This document shows, in pieces, positions 46,002-57,666 of a stretch of DNA of 64,000 nt (positions are counted from its first letter, which is position 1; each line of letters starts with the position of its first letter). Under the pieces are notes generated by a model, which worked only from the letters and a program-made list of their open reading frames with translations, ran no database searches and had not been told where the DNA came from. The position numbers and the translations under genes are program-made. The stretch is from Tetrapyrgos nigripes. Taxonomy: Eukaryota; Basidiomycota; Agaricomycetes; Agaricales; Campanellaceae. The stretch lies in the NCBI GenBank assembly GCA_013368315.1, contig JAACJM010000014.1, positions 248,001 through 312,000 on the forward strand, written 5' to 3'.

Positions 46002-46012
46002 ACTTTGGTCCA

Positions 46013-49000
46013 ATGCTGAGGCACTCGGTGACCATCTCAAAATGTAGTCGCTCCTTCTCCACTACCGTCAAGTCGTCAAATACTGCTTCAAGTAGCAAGG
46101 CCTTCACAAAAACTCTTTTGCTGCCAAAGACTACCTTTCCTCTCTGGTCTGATCCGTCAAAGGGTGAGGTACCATTCCGTTCGCGTACTTGCGAAAATCT
46201 CTACCGCTGGCAGGTGCGCCATCATCCAACTAGGGTCCTTATATCGTCTCTAATTTTTGCAGTGGGAAAACGCGCAAGGTCCTGTATTCGCACTGCACGA
46301 TGGACCTCCTTATGCAAACGGAAATTTACATATGGGTTCGTCCTTCTTTCCAATACCAAACTCTGTCTAATTCTGCATCATTTACCAAGGACACGCGTTG
46401 AACAAGATTCTGAAGGACATCATCAATCGTTTTCATGTGTCTCAGGGCAGAAAAGTACAGTATGTCATTTATTGGTCACGTCCGCGAACGCGTGCTGAAA
46501 ATAACAACTCAGTTATATTCCTGGTTGGGACTGTCATGGTCTTCCTATTGAGAACAAAGCTCTCCAAGAATTGGGGGTACGTTATCTCGCATTACGGACT
46601 GGAGTACAGCTAACATTGTCAAAGAAAGATTCACTATCAATCCCTGCTTCCACTATTCGGGCAGCAGCTCACCAGACTGCTGTTAGAGAAGTAGAGTCAC
46701 AGAAGAAACAGTTCTATGAATTCGGAATTATGGCTGATTTCAGTACCGAGTCCACTTACCGTACTTTGGGTATGTGGTTCTGAAAACCACTTGCCAGTAG
46801 ATTTTTCTTAACGTTATTTTATAGACCATAGCTATGAAATGCGCCAGCTGCGTATATTCCAGACGATGGTTGAGAAAGGTACTTTTTCCATCGTCCGAAT
46901 ATATCTGCATTTCTCTGATCGTTCCCTACAGGCCTCATCTACCGACATTACCGCCCGGTGCACTATTCTCCCTCTTCACGCTCTGCTCTGGCCGAAGCAG
47001 AGCTAGTTTACAAAGACGACCACGTATCCCATTCCGTGTTCGTGGCTTTTGACGTCGATAAGCACTCTCTTCAGGACAGTCATCCTCTTCGGGCAATGGA
47101 CCCAGAGAAGCTGCAGTTGCTCGTATGGACTACCACTCCTTGGACTTTGACCGCAAATATGGTGAGTAGCGATCACATTGAGAATCAATCTGTGTTCACG
47201 CTATATACAGGGCATTGCCGTTCATCCAGATCTGACGTACTCGGTGCTTCGTCGAGCGAATGATAAATCTATTGTCATCGTAGCTAAAGACCGATTGGAA
47301 GCCCTCAGAGACACTCTGGGCGAAACCGAATGCGTGCTGGAGATATCAGGTACGCCAATTTATATCCCAAATTTACTGTTTCTCAATGCCTCGCATCAGG
47401 CACCGACTTGGTTGATGTAACCTACGTCCCAATCTTCTCGGCGTTACAGCACTCTCCTTCCCTCAAAATTATCCCCGCTGGCCACGTTACTTCTGATTCA
47501 GGAACTGGTCTCGTCCATTGTGCTCCTGCCCATGGTGCAGAAGATTACAATGCTTTCCGGAGCCTTGGTCTCTTGGCTAAACCTGACTCAATCATATGTC
47601 ACGTCGACTCGGGAGGCAACTTTAGTCAAGACGTTTGCAAAGTTGTTGGCGAGGATGCAGGAAACGGTTTGATCGGCCAACCAGTTTTGGACGGTGGTTC
47701 TAGAGCTGTCGTGGAACTTTTGAAACAGACGAATTCGTTGCTCGCTATCAAGAGGTTCAAGCATCGTTACCCGTACGATTGGAAGACTGACAAGCCGATT
47801 ATCGTGACGTGAGTGATGAAATTTTTCAGAATACGTTCAGCTCTGAAAGATAGTCGAAATCTAGGGCCACTTCTCAGTGGTTTGCCAACCTCGACAACAT
47901 AAAGGACCATGCATTGAATGCACTTCGTGACGTTCATTTCTTCCCTCCTGCGTGTACGAATCATTTTTGCCTCTCATAATAATTGAAATTGACCCTTCAC
48001 TTATCACATTAGCTCGCAACAGACTAGAAGCCTTCATTCGCTCCCGTTCTGAATGGTGCATCTCTCGTCAACGAGTTTGGGGTGTTCCCATTCCCGCTTT
48101 GTACCACATCCCTACAGATCGCGCAATCCTCGATTCAAAATCTCTCGATCACATCCTATCCATCCTAGACAAAAAAGGCGTCGCATATTGGTGGGAAGGT
48201 CCTGTAGAAGAGTTCCTCTATCCAGACTTTCTCCACGAACAAGGAAACGAAGCAGACCTTTCAAAAGTATGGAGAAAAGGCACTGATACAATGGACGTCT
48301 GGTTTGATAGTGGAACGTCGTGGTCGATGCTTGAGGGTATGGGTGTTGGACGCCATTCTCATCCTGAAAGGAAGTGGGACGCAGATGTCTGTTTGGAAGG
48401 ATCTGATCAACATCGAGGATGGTTCCAAAGTCAGCTTTTGACTGCTGTTAGTGTCTCTTCTGGCTCCGACTCTACGTCACCGTCAAGTCCCTATGGAACC
48501 CTCATCACACACGGAATGGTCTTGGATGAGAAGGGCAAGAAAATGAGCAAGTCGTTGGGGAATATCATGGATCCATTGACAATTGTCCATGGAGGGAAGA
48601 ATAAGCAGAAGGAACCTGCTTATGGAGCGGATATATTGAGGTTGTGGGCTGCAACGATGGAGTATTGGAATGATATGGCTATTGGACCTACTGTTCTTTC
48701 CCAAACTGCAGAGTCTTTGAGAAAGATTAGGAACTCGACGAGGTTTATGCTTGGTAACATTGGTGATAAAGAGACGAGAGATTCGATAGAAAGAGTGCCA
48801 GGAGCTGAGTTAGGTTTGGTGAGTTTTCAGTTTTACGAGTTCTGAAACTCGTGGTGTTTATGACTTTACTTTCATTCAGGCCGAAAGATACGTGATGCAC
48901 GAGCTGTTCCAATTAGAGAAGATTGCACTGGAGAACTATTCAACATATAATTTCCCAAAAGGTATAGCCCTTGCTTTTTTCTTTCCATTTTCTTCAAATA

Positions 49001-50007
49001 CCCTAACAACGATTATAGTAATGAACGCCCTTGTTAATTTCGCCAATATTACTCTCTCCTCTCTCTATTTCGATATAACAAAGGATTGCCTATACGCCAA
49101 TGACCTTTCAAGCCTTGAACGCCGAGCAGTTGTTACCGTGCTGGAAAAGGTTTGACATTGTTCTCGTATATGTCTTTCGTTCTTCTCTTAAGAGCTTCAC
49201 CTCAGATCCTAGAAACGATGACCTCTGTCATGGCACCTGTGTTGCCTCACCTTGCAGAGGAGATCAATCAATCGTACTATGGTTCCGAGACCTCTTTCTT
49301 CCGCAGGAAATGGACACCTTTGGTGGGTAGTACGCAATGCCATCCTTGACGGACAATTTATAGAGACAAAACTTTCATAGGCCCCCGAATGGGAAGACTT
49401 TGAAACTCAGCGAGAAATGAACGAGTTGCTCAAGATTAGGAAAACGGTACTGGCGTTGTTGGAGAATGCCCGTAGTAACAAGTAGGCTTCCTGTCTAACA
49501 ATGGCATGAAGACGAACTGACTCGGCGTAACAGGCAACTCAAGAGCTCGTTGGAAGCCGAAGTCGATATCATCGTTCCTGACGGTGCTCACGGAAGTGCT
49601 GTTGTGGAATTATTGCAAAGAGAAGGTACGCTTCCTTCAACCTCAAAAACGAACAACGCCGTGCTGACCTTTTCGCCACATAGAATCGTTCTTGAAGACT
49701 CTCTTCATCGTCTCCGATGCGTCTCTGACCGATGAGGGCTCGCTTGGTACCACCGTCCCAGAGTGGGTATACATGGACTCAGTTTCACTGCCAGGTAAGT
49801 CGGCGCCTTGTCCTTCTGTCTTGCTCATGACCGTATTCTGACCGTATTGCCTGATGTATAGGTATCGAAGATCCAATTGCCATTAGGGTTCGCCCAGCGA
49901 CTGGACTGAAATGTCCACGATGCTGGACATTCACTCGCCAGGAGCATGAAGTTACTTGTGAACGTTGCCATTCAGTGATATCTTCCCCTCAAATGAAGGA
50001 CAATTAG
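46013..50007 (+). CDS. ISM1: Mitochondrial isoleucyl-tRNA synthetase (Ism1-like)
   Basis: Class I synthetase that charges mitochondrial tRNA-Ile. The ATG at 46013 gives a Ser/Arg/Lys-rich presequence ([20 protein letters not shown]). The HIGH-equivalent region [20 protein letters not shown] is split by an intron. Later exons show [32 protein letters not shown] (editing domain), [74 protein letters not shown] and the intact KMSKS loop [17 protein letters not shown]. The C-terminus carries a zinc-finger [19 protein letters not shown], found in bacterial and mitochondrial IleRS, and ends SPQMKDN at 50007. Many introns. The bacterial-type C-terminal finger and the presequence separate it from the cytosolic enzyme. 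Confidence 0.93.
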
Positions 50008-50293
50008 AATTACAGTACAATATTGCTGACACGTTGATAGTAGATATAAGTAGTCTTCTTTCAAGTGCTCTTGAGCAGCTTAATAACAAACAACAGATGG
50101 AAGAAAAGTTGGTCCCAAATCCTTGTCGTACGGCGACTTTGACTACCCGAACTCTTTCGCTTCAGGCGCAGCCAAGTATACGTCTGACCAGTTACTTATC
50201 CTAAAACTAAGTTTTTTTTACAAGTATTCTACAAGTCCGAATGTTTTATAATTATGCAAGATCTATACAAAATTAGGTGTAACTTCGAGTTAT

Positions 50294-53200
50294 TTAAGTT
50301 GTAGGTTTTCTCAAGCCGTTTCCAATACCCATTCCAACGCGAACAAGAGTCTCCAGAGATGCCTGACCGTTAATCAAAAGATCTTCATCCCATTGCACAA
50401 CACCGGGTTCAAGCAACACAACAATGGTCGAACCCCCTATGTACTGGATCAGCGAATGCCTTGTTTAACGGGATGAATCGAATACTCACCAAACGCAAAA
50501 TAACCAAACTCTTCTCCACGTTTAATAGTCTGTCCTTCTTCCACGGTGGTCACTATAGTGCCAACCATCATTGCGCCAATGCACACAGCCATCACCCTAC
50601 CAAACTGAGGGCTATCGATGGGCACAATCTTGCGAGCGTTTTCTCCGTATACATCCAATGCAGTCCTAATGGCTTGGGGCTGCAAACCAGTTAATGAATG
50701 TACAGAGACAGTATATAGAAGGATACCCACATTGACGGTGTAGTACTCTCCAGAGATGTAAGTCATAGGTCCAATTGTTCCATCAACGGGAGAATGGAAA
50801 CGATGGTAATCCTGAGGTGCTAGACGGAAAATGCAAAGCGCACCTCCATTGTATCGTTCAGCTTGATCCTTATAAGCATCGCCTAGCAAACGAGCGACTG
50901 AGAATTCTCGGCCTTTGATCCATAAGCGTGTGGCTTGGTTGACCGTCTCGAATGCCATGAAACGACAGTCTGCTGCACTGACGAGGCGATAAGGATTATC
51001 AGGCTGTTCAGCGGGGCGAGCGGAAGGTTTGAGTTTCCTGTGTAGGTGAGAATACAAATCATATTCAGTAAACGAAAAGCAACGCCAGCGCACATATACT
51101 GACCGATAGAAGAACTCGTTGAAGTTCTCTGCGGGGGTGACTATTGTCAGTATCAGTAGATGATGGAAGCGAATATAACCTACTGAAGTTCTCAACGGGT
51201 TCCAATACTTCATCCATATTAAGACCATGGAATTCGATGAACGCAGGGATATCCCTTGCCGATTCGGGGTCATCATATTTGAGTCCTTGCTTGATAGACA
51301 GAGATTTGAGGAGTCGTCTCGCTGCAAGGTATCTAAGCAAAATAGTGCAATGATAGAGAAGTTGGACTAACCTCGTCCACCTTCCATACGGCTCTTCATA
51401 CCCTAAAGCGAAGTGAGTGGCATTCACAGAGTCGAAGTACACACAAATATACCTTGTAAAGCAACCTAATACCCAGTCTGACATATACCTGCATTTTCTC
51501 TTCTTCTAGCTGGCCGGTCGTTCGGTTTTGTACGATGATATTTGCAGAGTTCTACATCCACGGTCAGGCCAGCAAAGTAATTAGGATATGTTTTGTACTC
51601 ACAGCACCCAATTTATAATCACCACTGGATACTTTAGAGAGGATCTTCGTGTACCACTTCCTTTGAGCTTGGCTTGCGGTCACGAAATTACCAACCACAA
51701 TCCTGTCAACTTTATTCCAGTCCTGACTCGCGCATACAGCGAGATGCGTCACAATATCTACTTCAGCCTTGGAACTGAGCCTTGGCCTATGACACAAGGG
51801 ACAATTCTTGACGTTGATGACACGTTCGACAGAGTCGTCGACGACACTCGTGGATGAGGATGAACCAGAGGGTTTCTTCTGTTTCTTGTTCCGCTTGAAC
51901 TTAGTCTTCTTCTTGGATGAAGACTCGGGCACCGTTGGTTCATTGATCCCAGAGTTCCATGGCGAGGATCCAGAGGAGTCTTCTTCGACATCGGACGGGG
52001 ACGAGGATGGGGGTGCAGTGCTGCTATCTTCCGATGCAGGAGTTGAGGCCCCCAGCCCTGCAGAAGAATTCGAAGAGCTCTGCTGAGAGTGAAGAGGACT
52101 CTGGGACGAATATGGTGCGGGGTACGCTGTAGGTGCTGGCACATCGCCTTCATATTTTGTCATACCCTGCATCGTAGGCCCAGCGAAGTTCAACTGATCA
52201 AGAGGGACTTCATTGCCCCTGGAATCAGCCGCCATGATGAGAGGTGTTGCGCTAACGCTCGTGTCTTCGGGATTGTCCTGGTCAAGTCTCTTCTTTTCAC
52301 TGTCTGGGCGCCCCAGTTCAGTCTCAAGACACTGTATAGCTTCAGTGATCAGAAGCTCGTCTTTCTGCGGGTCCTTGCCGAATCGAGTGAAAAAGGAGTT
52401 GATGGTAGCGTTGGTGAGCGTTGACCCAAGAGAGTCGAGCATAGAGGTAAGCTCGAGGTGTGAAAGGAAGCCGGTATCGTCAGTATCATATTGTTGGAGA
52501 TACTGCTGCCAGAAACGTTGGCGGAGGGCATCATAAGGCTGATATTTCGCCCTGGCAAGAGCAGGTCAATCAGCAAGTCAGCAGGAGACAAATATGGCCA
52601 AGCTCACTTAAACCTGATAGCAGGCTTATGCTTTGACTCCCACCCAACCACCTTCTCCGGCTTCAAGTCTAGCGTATACTCTTTCATCTCACTTACGTGC
52701 TCACTGTCCTCCATTGGATAAAGGCCGGTCTCCTTATCAGGCTGGGGTGCGCTGTCCACAAGCTCCTTTACATCGAACATTGTATTACAGATGTAATCGT
52801 TCGAGCTGAGCTTGTCCCAATCGAGCACTGATAGTTGGATCTTGAATGTAGTTTCGTATCTCCTGACATGGAACAGAAGTTTCTCATCCCAAACTGGATT
52901 AAGTGAGTGTCGAATTACCCGAGTGCGGAAAACCTTTTTGCCAAAGGATATCACGACGAATGGGTCCATATCCCAGCCAGTCCTCGTTACTATAGGTAGG
53001 TCAGTTCTGATTATAGAGAGATCCTGCAGATCAGCTCACTGTTTCTTAGTTTAGGCAGATCACTGGCACTCTGAATCTCTAGCATCACGATGCCCACAAT
53101 ATCATTGTTGCCTCCTCCCACAAAACTGTACCCTCCTTTAGCTCTTTTCTTCAATCCAGGCCTCTTCTTTGTCACTGCGTCGGTAGGGGCTAGAGAACCA

Positions 53201-55680
53201 GGAGTAGACAGGATGCCCGATGAAGTACTGACTGACCTCCCACTTGCTGAAAGAGGGATAGGTGAAACGATATCAGACGTGGTCTTTCCTCGAGCCCTGG
53301 TATCAGGTGAACTAGATGCAGAACTTCTCCTCGAAGAAGTCCAGCTCTTTCTAAAGCGCTTCTTCTTTTCCTTCTCCTCTGCTTTCTCTGTAGTCGGGCT
53401 TTGAGGTGAAGTCCTCAAACCCTTAACATCCTCCGTGAGATCAACTTCTCCTTGTTCAGCTGGCGAACTTTGGGCACTGTTCGATCTCCGTGGAAACATC
53501 CTTGGTAAGATGCCTTTCGGCGATTTACTTGTCGTCGCAGGAGCCGTGACAGACGGGGAGGGTAACGGTGACTCAGCCTCTTTGACTGACGGGGACGCAG
53601 GGGTCAGATTGAGCTGAGGAGGTGGTGTTGTTGCCCGGGGCGATTTGTCGGGTGTAGGTGACGAGGATGGTGAATACAGCGACGAGAACGTTGATGACGT
53701 CTTTTCTAAGAAGCTTGACGAGGGGCTCATTGCAGTAGGAGTCGTCAGCTCGCTCGAGGTAGATGGTGACGCGACAGGGGTTGTCAACATTTCGGTATCC
53801 TCCACACCTTCTGAAAATTCTTCGTCTTCGTCAGCTTCGTCGTCGTCGTCAGTCTCAGTCTCGGTGGCTGTGTCGTCGTCGTCTTCAGAATCTGAGGAGA
53901 TGCCGCCGTCGTCTTCGAAACCTTCGTGTTGGTGAGCAGGGGTAGCGTCTCCAGCAGTGCTGGATACGTGAGAGCGAACAGTTCCGACACCTCGAGTCTA
54001 GAGTATATGAAATAGAGACAGTTAGTGACCAAAGCAAGATGGGATAGGATAGGACGGGGAATAAAAGGAGGGATTAAAACATTAAGCGAAGTGATGAGAA
54101 TCAAAATTCATAATGCAGACACTCCGAAGCGTCGTTCGAGGGCAAGAGATAAGAATGTGCAAGTAAAGAAATCGAAAAATTTTCCAGGGAAAACGCTGGG
54201 TATCGATGGTAGGGGAGGAAAAGATCTCTCTATCAACATGCGATAGAAGATTGCAAGTGTCAGGTTGAGTTCATTTAAGAAGCATTCCCAGTGCGATATG
54301 GATTGAAAAAGTTACGACAGTGAGAGCCTATGCTTGCGTTTGGGAAGACTCGACCCTGACAATTTGTACGCTTATCGACCTATGCTACGAATGCAGCACA
54401 CCATTCTTCTACATGAACATTGCAGGATCAAAACGTTCCCCGTTCATGAGATGTTCCGTGTAGGAAACGCCTCCTAGACCAAGGTGACCAAGGAACGACT
54501 GATCATCTGCGCAAGCACACCAGGAGAGCAAAGGGAGAAACTCAAGCTTTCATGAAAGAAGAAAGAGACAGGAGACGAAGAAGGTGAAACGGGCAACTGA
54601 ACAGTTGGGAAAAGGAAGGCCGAAGATAATGACAGACTGCGCGCCAGGGATCCCTGGGCTGGCTGGCGATAATGGCCTCGATTGACCGCGAGGCCAGAAG
54701 TGCAGACTGTGCTTACGCTTGCACATGTAGAAAGGACGGAAAGATATGGCATGGAACAGAAGAAAACCAAAGGAATACTTTAGGGTACGAGTAGAAGAGA
54801 AACTCACAGGAGGTGCAGTTACCAGCGAAGGACGGGAGTTACTCCTTTGTACAAGCTCTTTGTAGATTTCTCGGAAAGCCTGCTCTTCACTTTCGACAGC
54901 TGTAATTTGCATCAGTTGTAGTCTTCTATATGTAATAGTGACAACAGTTGTGACCGACCATCTGAAGTGAAGATTGTGCCGCCGAACGGAGCAATAAAAC
55001 CAATCCGAACTTGTACGGAGCCTTGGTTTGGGGTGTTTGTACGCGTAGAGACCAACGGAATAGAAATGACATCGCTTTGGGCATTCCACTCTAGAGTCAG
55101 GCCGTCTTTGAACCAGTCACTGACCAGTATACCGCCTTCTCCAAGATAATCCTTCCTCAACAAGTCTTTGTCCCAGACGACCAGTTCAAGAACGCCGAGG
55201 CGGTCGGCTAAGCTGAGATAGATAGGAAAGTCAAAAGTGCTCTCCTTTTCCGGATAAGAAGGATTGAGCGTGCGTTTGGCGACGGGAGTTACATGTCGTG
55301 TGGGGAGGAGAGTAACGTGCAAGAAGCTACATATGAATGTCAGACATAAAGTGGACATTGGACTGAACAAGGAACACTCACGGATCGCTAAAGCCGTTCC
55401 TATCCTTTGCTAACAGATCCTTGCAGCCAACGACCTGGACCCTTAGCATGACGACAGGTTGCTCGTTCTCCATTGGCTGCAGCCTGTTCCGCCTGAATCC
55501 TTTCGTTCCTCTGCTTCTGCCAACACCATTACCAGGAAGCTTGCGAGTCTTCTTTCCGGATTGGGGGTTAGCAGTGTTATTAGAGACTCCCTCGTCATTG
55601 GACGCGTTCACATCACCCCCTGAACGCCGTCCAGAGACATACTTGAAAGCGCTCTTGATTTTGGAGGCATTAGGGGGCAT
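50294..55680 (-). CDS. PSD2: Phosphatidylserine decarboxylase, PSD2 type with two C2 domains and EF-hand
   Basis: Converts phosphatidylserine to phosphatidylethanolamine in the endosome/Golgi system. Start [20 protein letters not shown] at 55680. The first C2 domain is [40 protein letters not shown] and [21 protein letters not shown] long disordered, acidic and Ser/Pro-rich linker follows. The second C2 domain is [36 protein letters not shown] and [20 protein letters not shown]. Then come an EF-hand ([12 protein letters not shown]), a Cys pair motif ([20 protein letters not shown]) and the decarboxylase domain: [38 protein letters not shown] and, across the last intron, [24 protein letters not shown] is the self-cleavage motif making the pyruvoyl alpha chain. 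It ends [11 protein letters not shown] at 50294. One intron (about 54000-54800) is near 800 nt. Confidence 0.92.
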
Positions 55681-57101
55681 AGTAGTGTATGAAAGAAGAT
55701 AGAAAGAAAATCAATGATAAACTGAGGTAGAAATGATGATGGGGGTTGGCAAGAAGGTACAAATCAGCGCCCAAGCCCAGTTGTCGGCTGGCTCCAAGGT
55801 CACTCTTCTGTGACGGTGATATGACAAAACAGAAATTACGCCCTTCCACAACTCGCCGCAGTTTTTACCTCATTCTTCACCTCATTCTTCAAGATTCTAC
55901 CAAGTTTTCTTCTATTCCACGAAGATACACTGGAAAAGGAGTTTTGACTACCTAGAGCAGGATTAAAGCTGAAATCAACCAGTCTGCAATGTTATTGCAT
56001 GTGCTACCACCGTCGGCCATTGAAGGACTGATGGCAATGCACGAGCGCCTCCCTCGCCATGGGCAAACATTGGGCAAACATGCCTGGCGAAAAGAAGCTC
56101 GAAGTCTCTGAGTTTCTTCTCCAACTATCAACAAGTCACTCGCTCTGGAATATTATCGATCGTGGCAGAACGGCCTATCGCATTTCACGAGAAAATCGAT
56201 CTACCAGGTCCATGTGGATGCATACCAGGTGCTTTTAGAAGACCACCGGCAACACCGGCGTTTGTTTATACTGGTAAGAGCAAGGCAAGCACTTGCATAG
56301 CACATTGCTCCAGTTACGTATACTTTGTTTCGTTTCCAGACCTCAGGCCTCAGGCCTCAGCGCTCAGCTTTTATGTACCGATGCCGTTTCACCTTGAACA
56401 AGTACTTTCCGCGCGATGCTTCGGCTTCTATTATTATAGTATCTGACTTCTCGCTGATACAATTTCCTCCCTCACACTTTGAAATGGAATTTATAGATTT
56501 AAATTTTAAACTCACCAAGGCACCACACTAACTTCCACGCCCCGGTGCAATTTAAGACCTCGTTTGTCCCGGATCCGCAGCATGCCTCCCAGAATCAGCA
56601 TCCTTCGGATTTGAGTCCCTCTCACACTCCCCGGTAACCCTCATTGGAAGATGCATATGACCCGTACTAGCGCGGGTTGCTTCATGCCCTCCGCATACAA
56701 CTGGAAGAACCTACGGACAAGTAAAACTCCGAGGTAAATTTGGTTGGCTATTGACCAGTAGTCATCTGAGCTGACTTCCTTCCTCGCGACCAGCTGAACG
56801 GCCCCAAGTTTGATTCACGTCAGGGAGCTTGCAGCCAATGGAATGCGGTTGTGACTTGTGAGTGCTCGACAACAAGGTCCATGACCACACAGTCCAGATA
56901 CTGATATGCTATGTATATCGTACCAGCCCATTGAACTGGCTATCAATAGGACATGTACAACTTAACAGCTTGCCTTTATCTTTTGTTCTACGCCTCATCT
57001 CAGTCTTTTTCGGATCTTATTTGTCCTCTGTGGATCCACGGTCTGCAACCGCTTCACATTAAATCCTTACCATATCAGTCAACTCATCGTCCGCCAGGGC
57101 A

Positions 57102-57396
57102 GGATCTCCTGCTGAACTCGAGATGCTTTCTTCTCAGTGGCCGCTTCCTTAGTAACCGGGGCTTCAACAGTTGTCTTCACCAAAACTTCGTACGGTGTGT
57201 TGCTCATGTGTTGTTCTGCTGCCATACGGCCACCACAGATTAGAACTCTGATATCTCTTGTTTCTCAAGTTCTGGGGTCTCTGGTTGATTCTGGTTGACT
57301 CTGGCCCACCTCCTGGATCTCTTTTCCTGGACTCGATATGCTTTCTTCTCAGTGACCGCTTTTTAAGCGGATCTTCAACAAGGGTCTTCACCAAAT
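57102..57396. repeat. Imperfect 80-bp direct repeat upstream of GH16
   Basis: GGATCT...CTCGA(G/T)ATGCTTTCTTCTCAGTG(G/A)CCGCTT...CTTCAACA(G)...GTCTTCACCAAA occurs at about 57102-57185 and 57315-57396. The copies are 213 bp apart and clearly diverged. Confidence 0.75.
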
Positions 57397-57589
57397 CACT
57401 TTATGTTATTAATTCATTTTCTTCGATATTTTCTGTTTCAGTCCAAACAGCATTTCTATGCCAAGAAGATTCCCGGTGGCTAATGCTTGTACTCCCGGAA
57501 ACGACTACTAATTTAATCTACTTCTCAGCTGAATCTCAAAGAATGGAAATCAATACGAAAAATTTGCGAGGGTCCACCTCTTCCCATGG

Positions 57590-57597
57590 TATAAAAG
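57590..57597 (+). promoter_or_regulatory. TATA box of the GH16 gene
   Basis: TATAAAAG lies 77 bp upstream of the GH16 ATG (57667), a normal core-promoter distance for a gene with a short leader. It is typical of strongly regulated fungal genes. Confidence 0.7.
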
Positions 57598-57666
57598 CTT
57601 TCGAGATTTAACGTGTCGAGACAAGAGCCCTCCCTACTCTTTCCCTCGGTTTCCCGTCCGTCTGTA

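Larger units (their letters stand above)
55681..57666. other. 2 kb stretch upstream of two divergent genes
   Basis: Upstream region of PSD2 (left) and the GH16 gene (right). It contains small CCTCAGG-type repeats (56335-56365), a pair of direct repeats (57102-57396) and the GH16 TATA box. Short frames have no motif. Confidence 0.5.

Noticed and set aside
49965..50204. Downstream plus-strand frame after the IleRS stop
   Set aside because: Out of frame with the zinc-finger exon that ends at 50007; treated as 3' UTR.
54474..54770. 98-codon minus frame inside the long PSD2 intron
   Set aside because: Low-complexity Ser/Leu/Phe sequence; does not join in frame to PSD2 exons and has no conserved motif.
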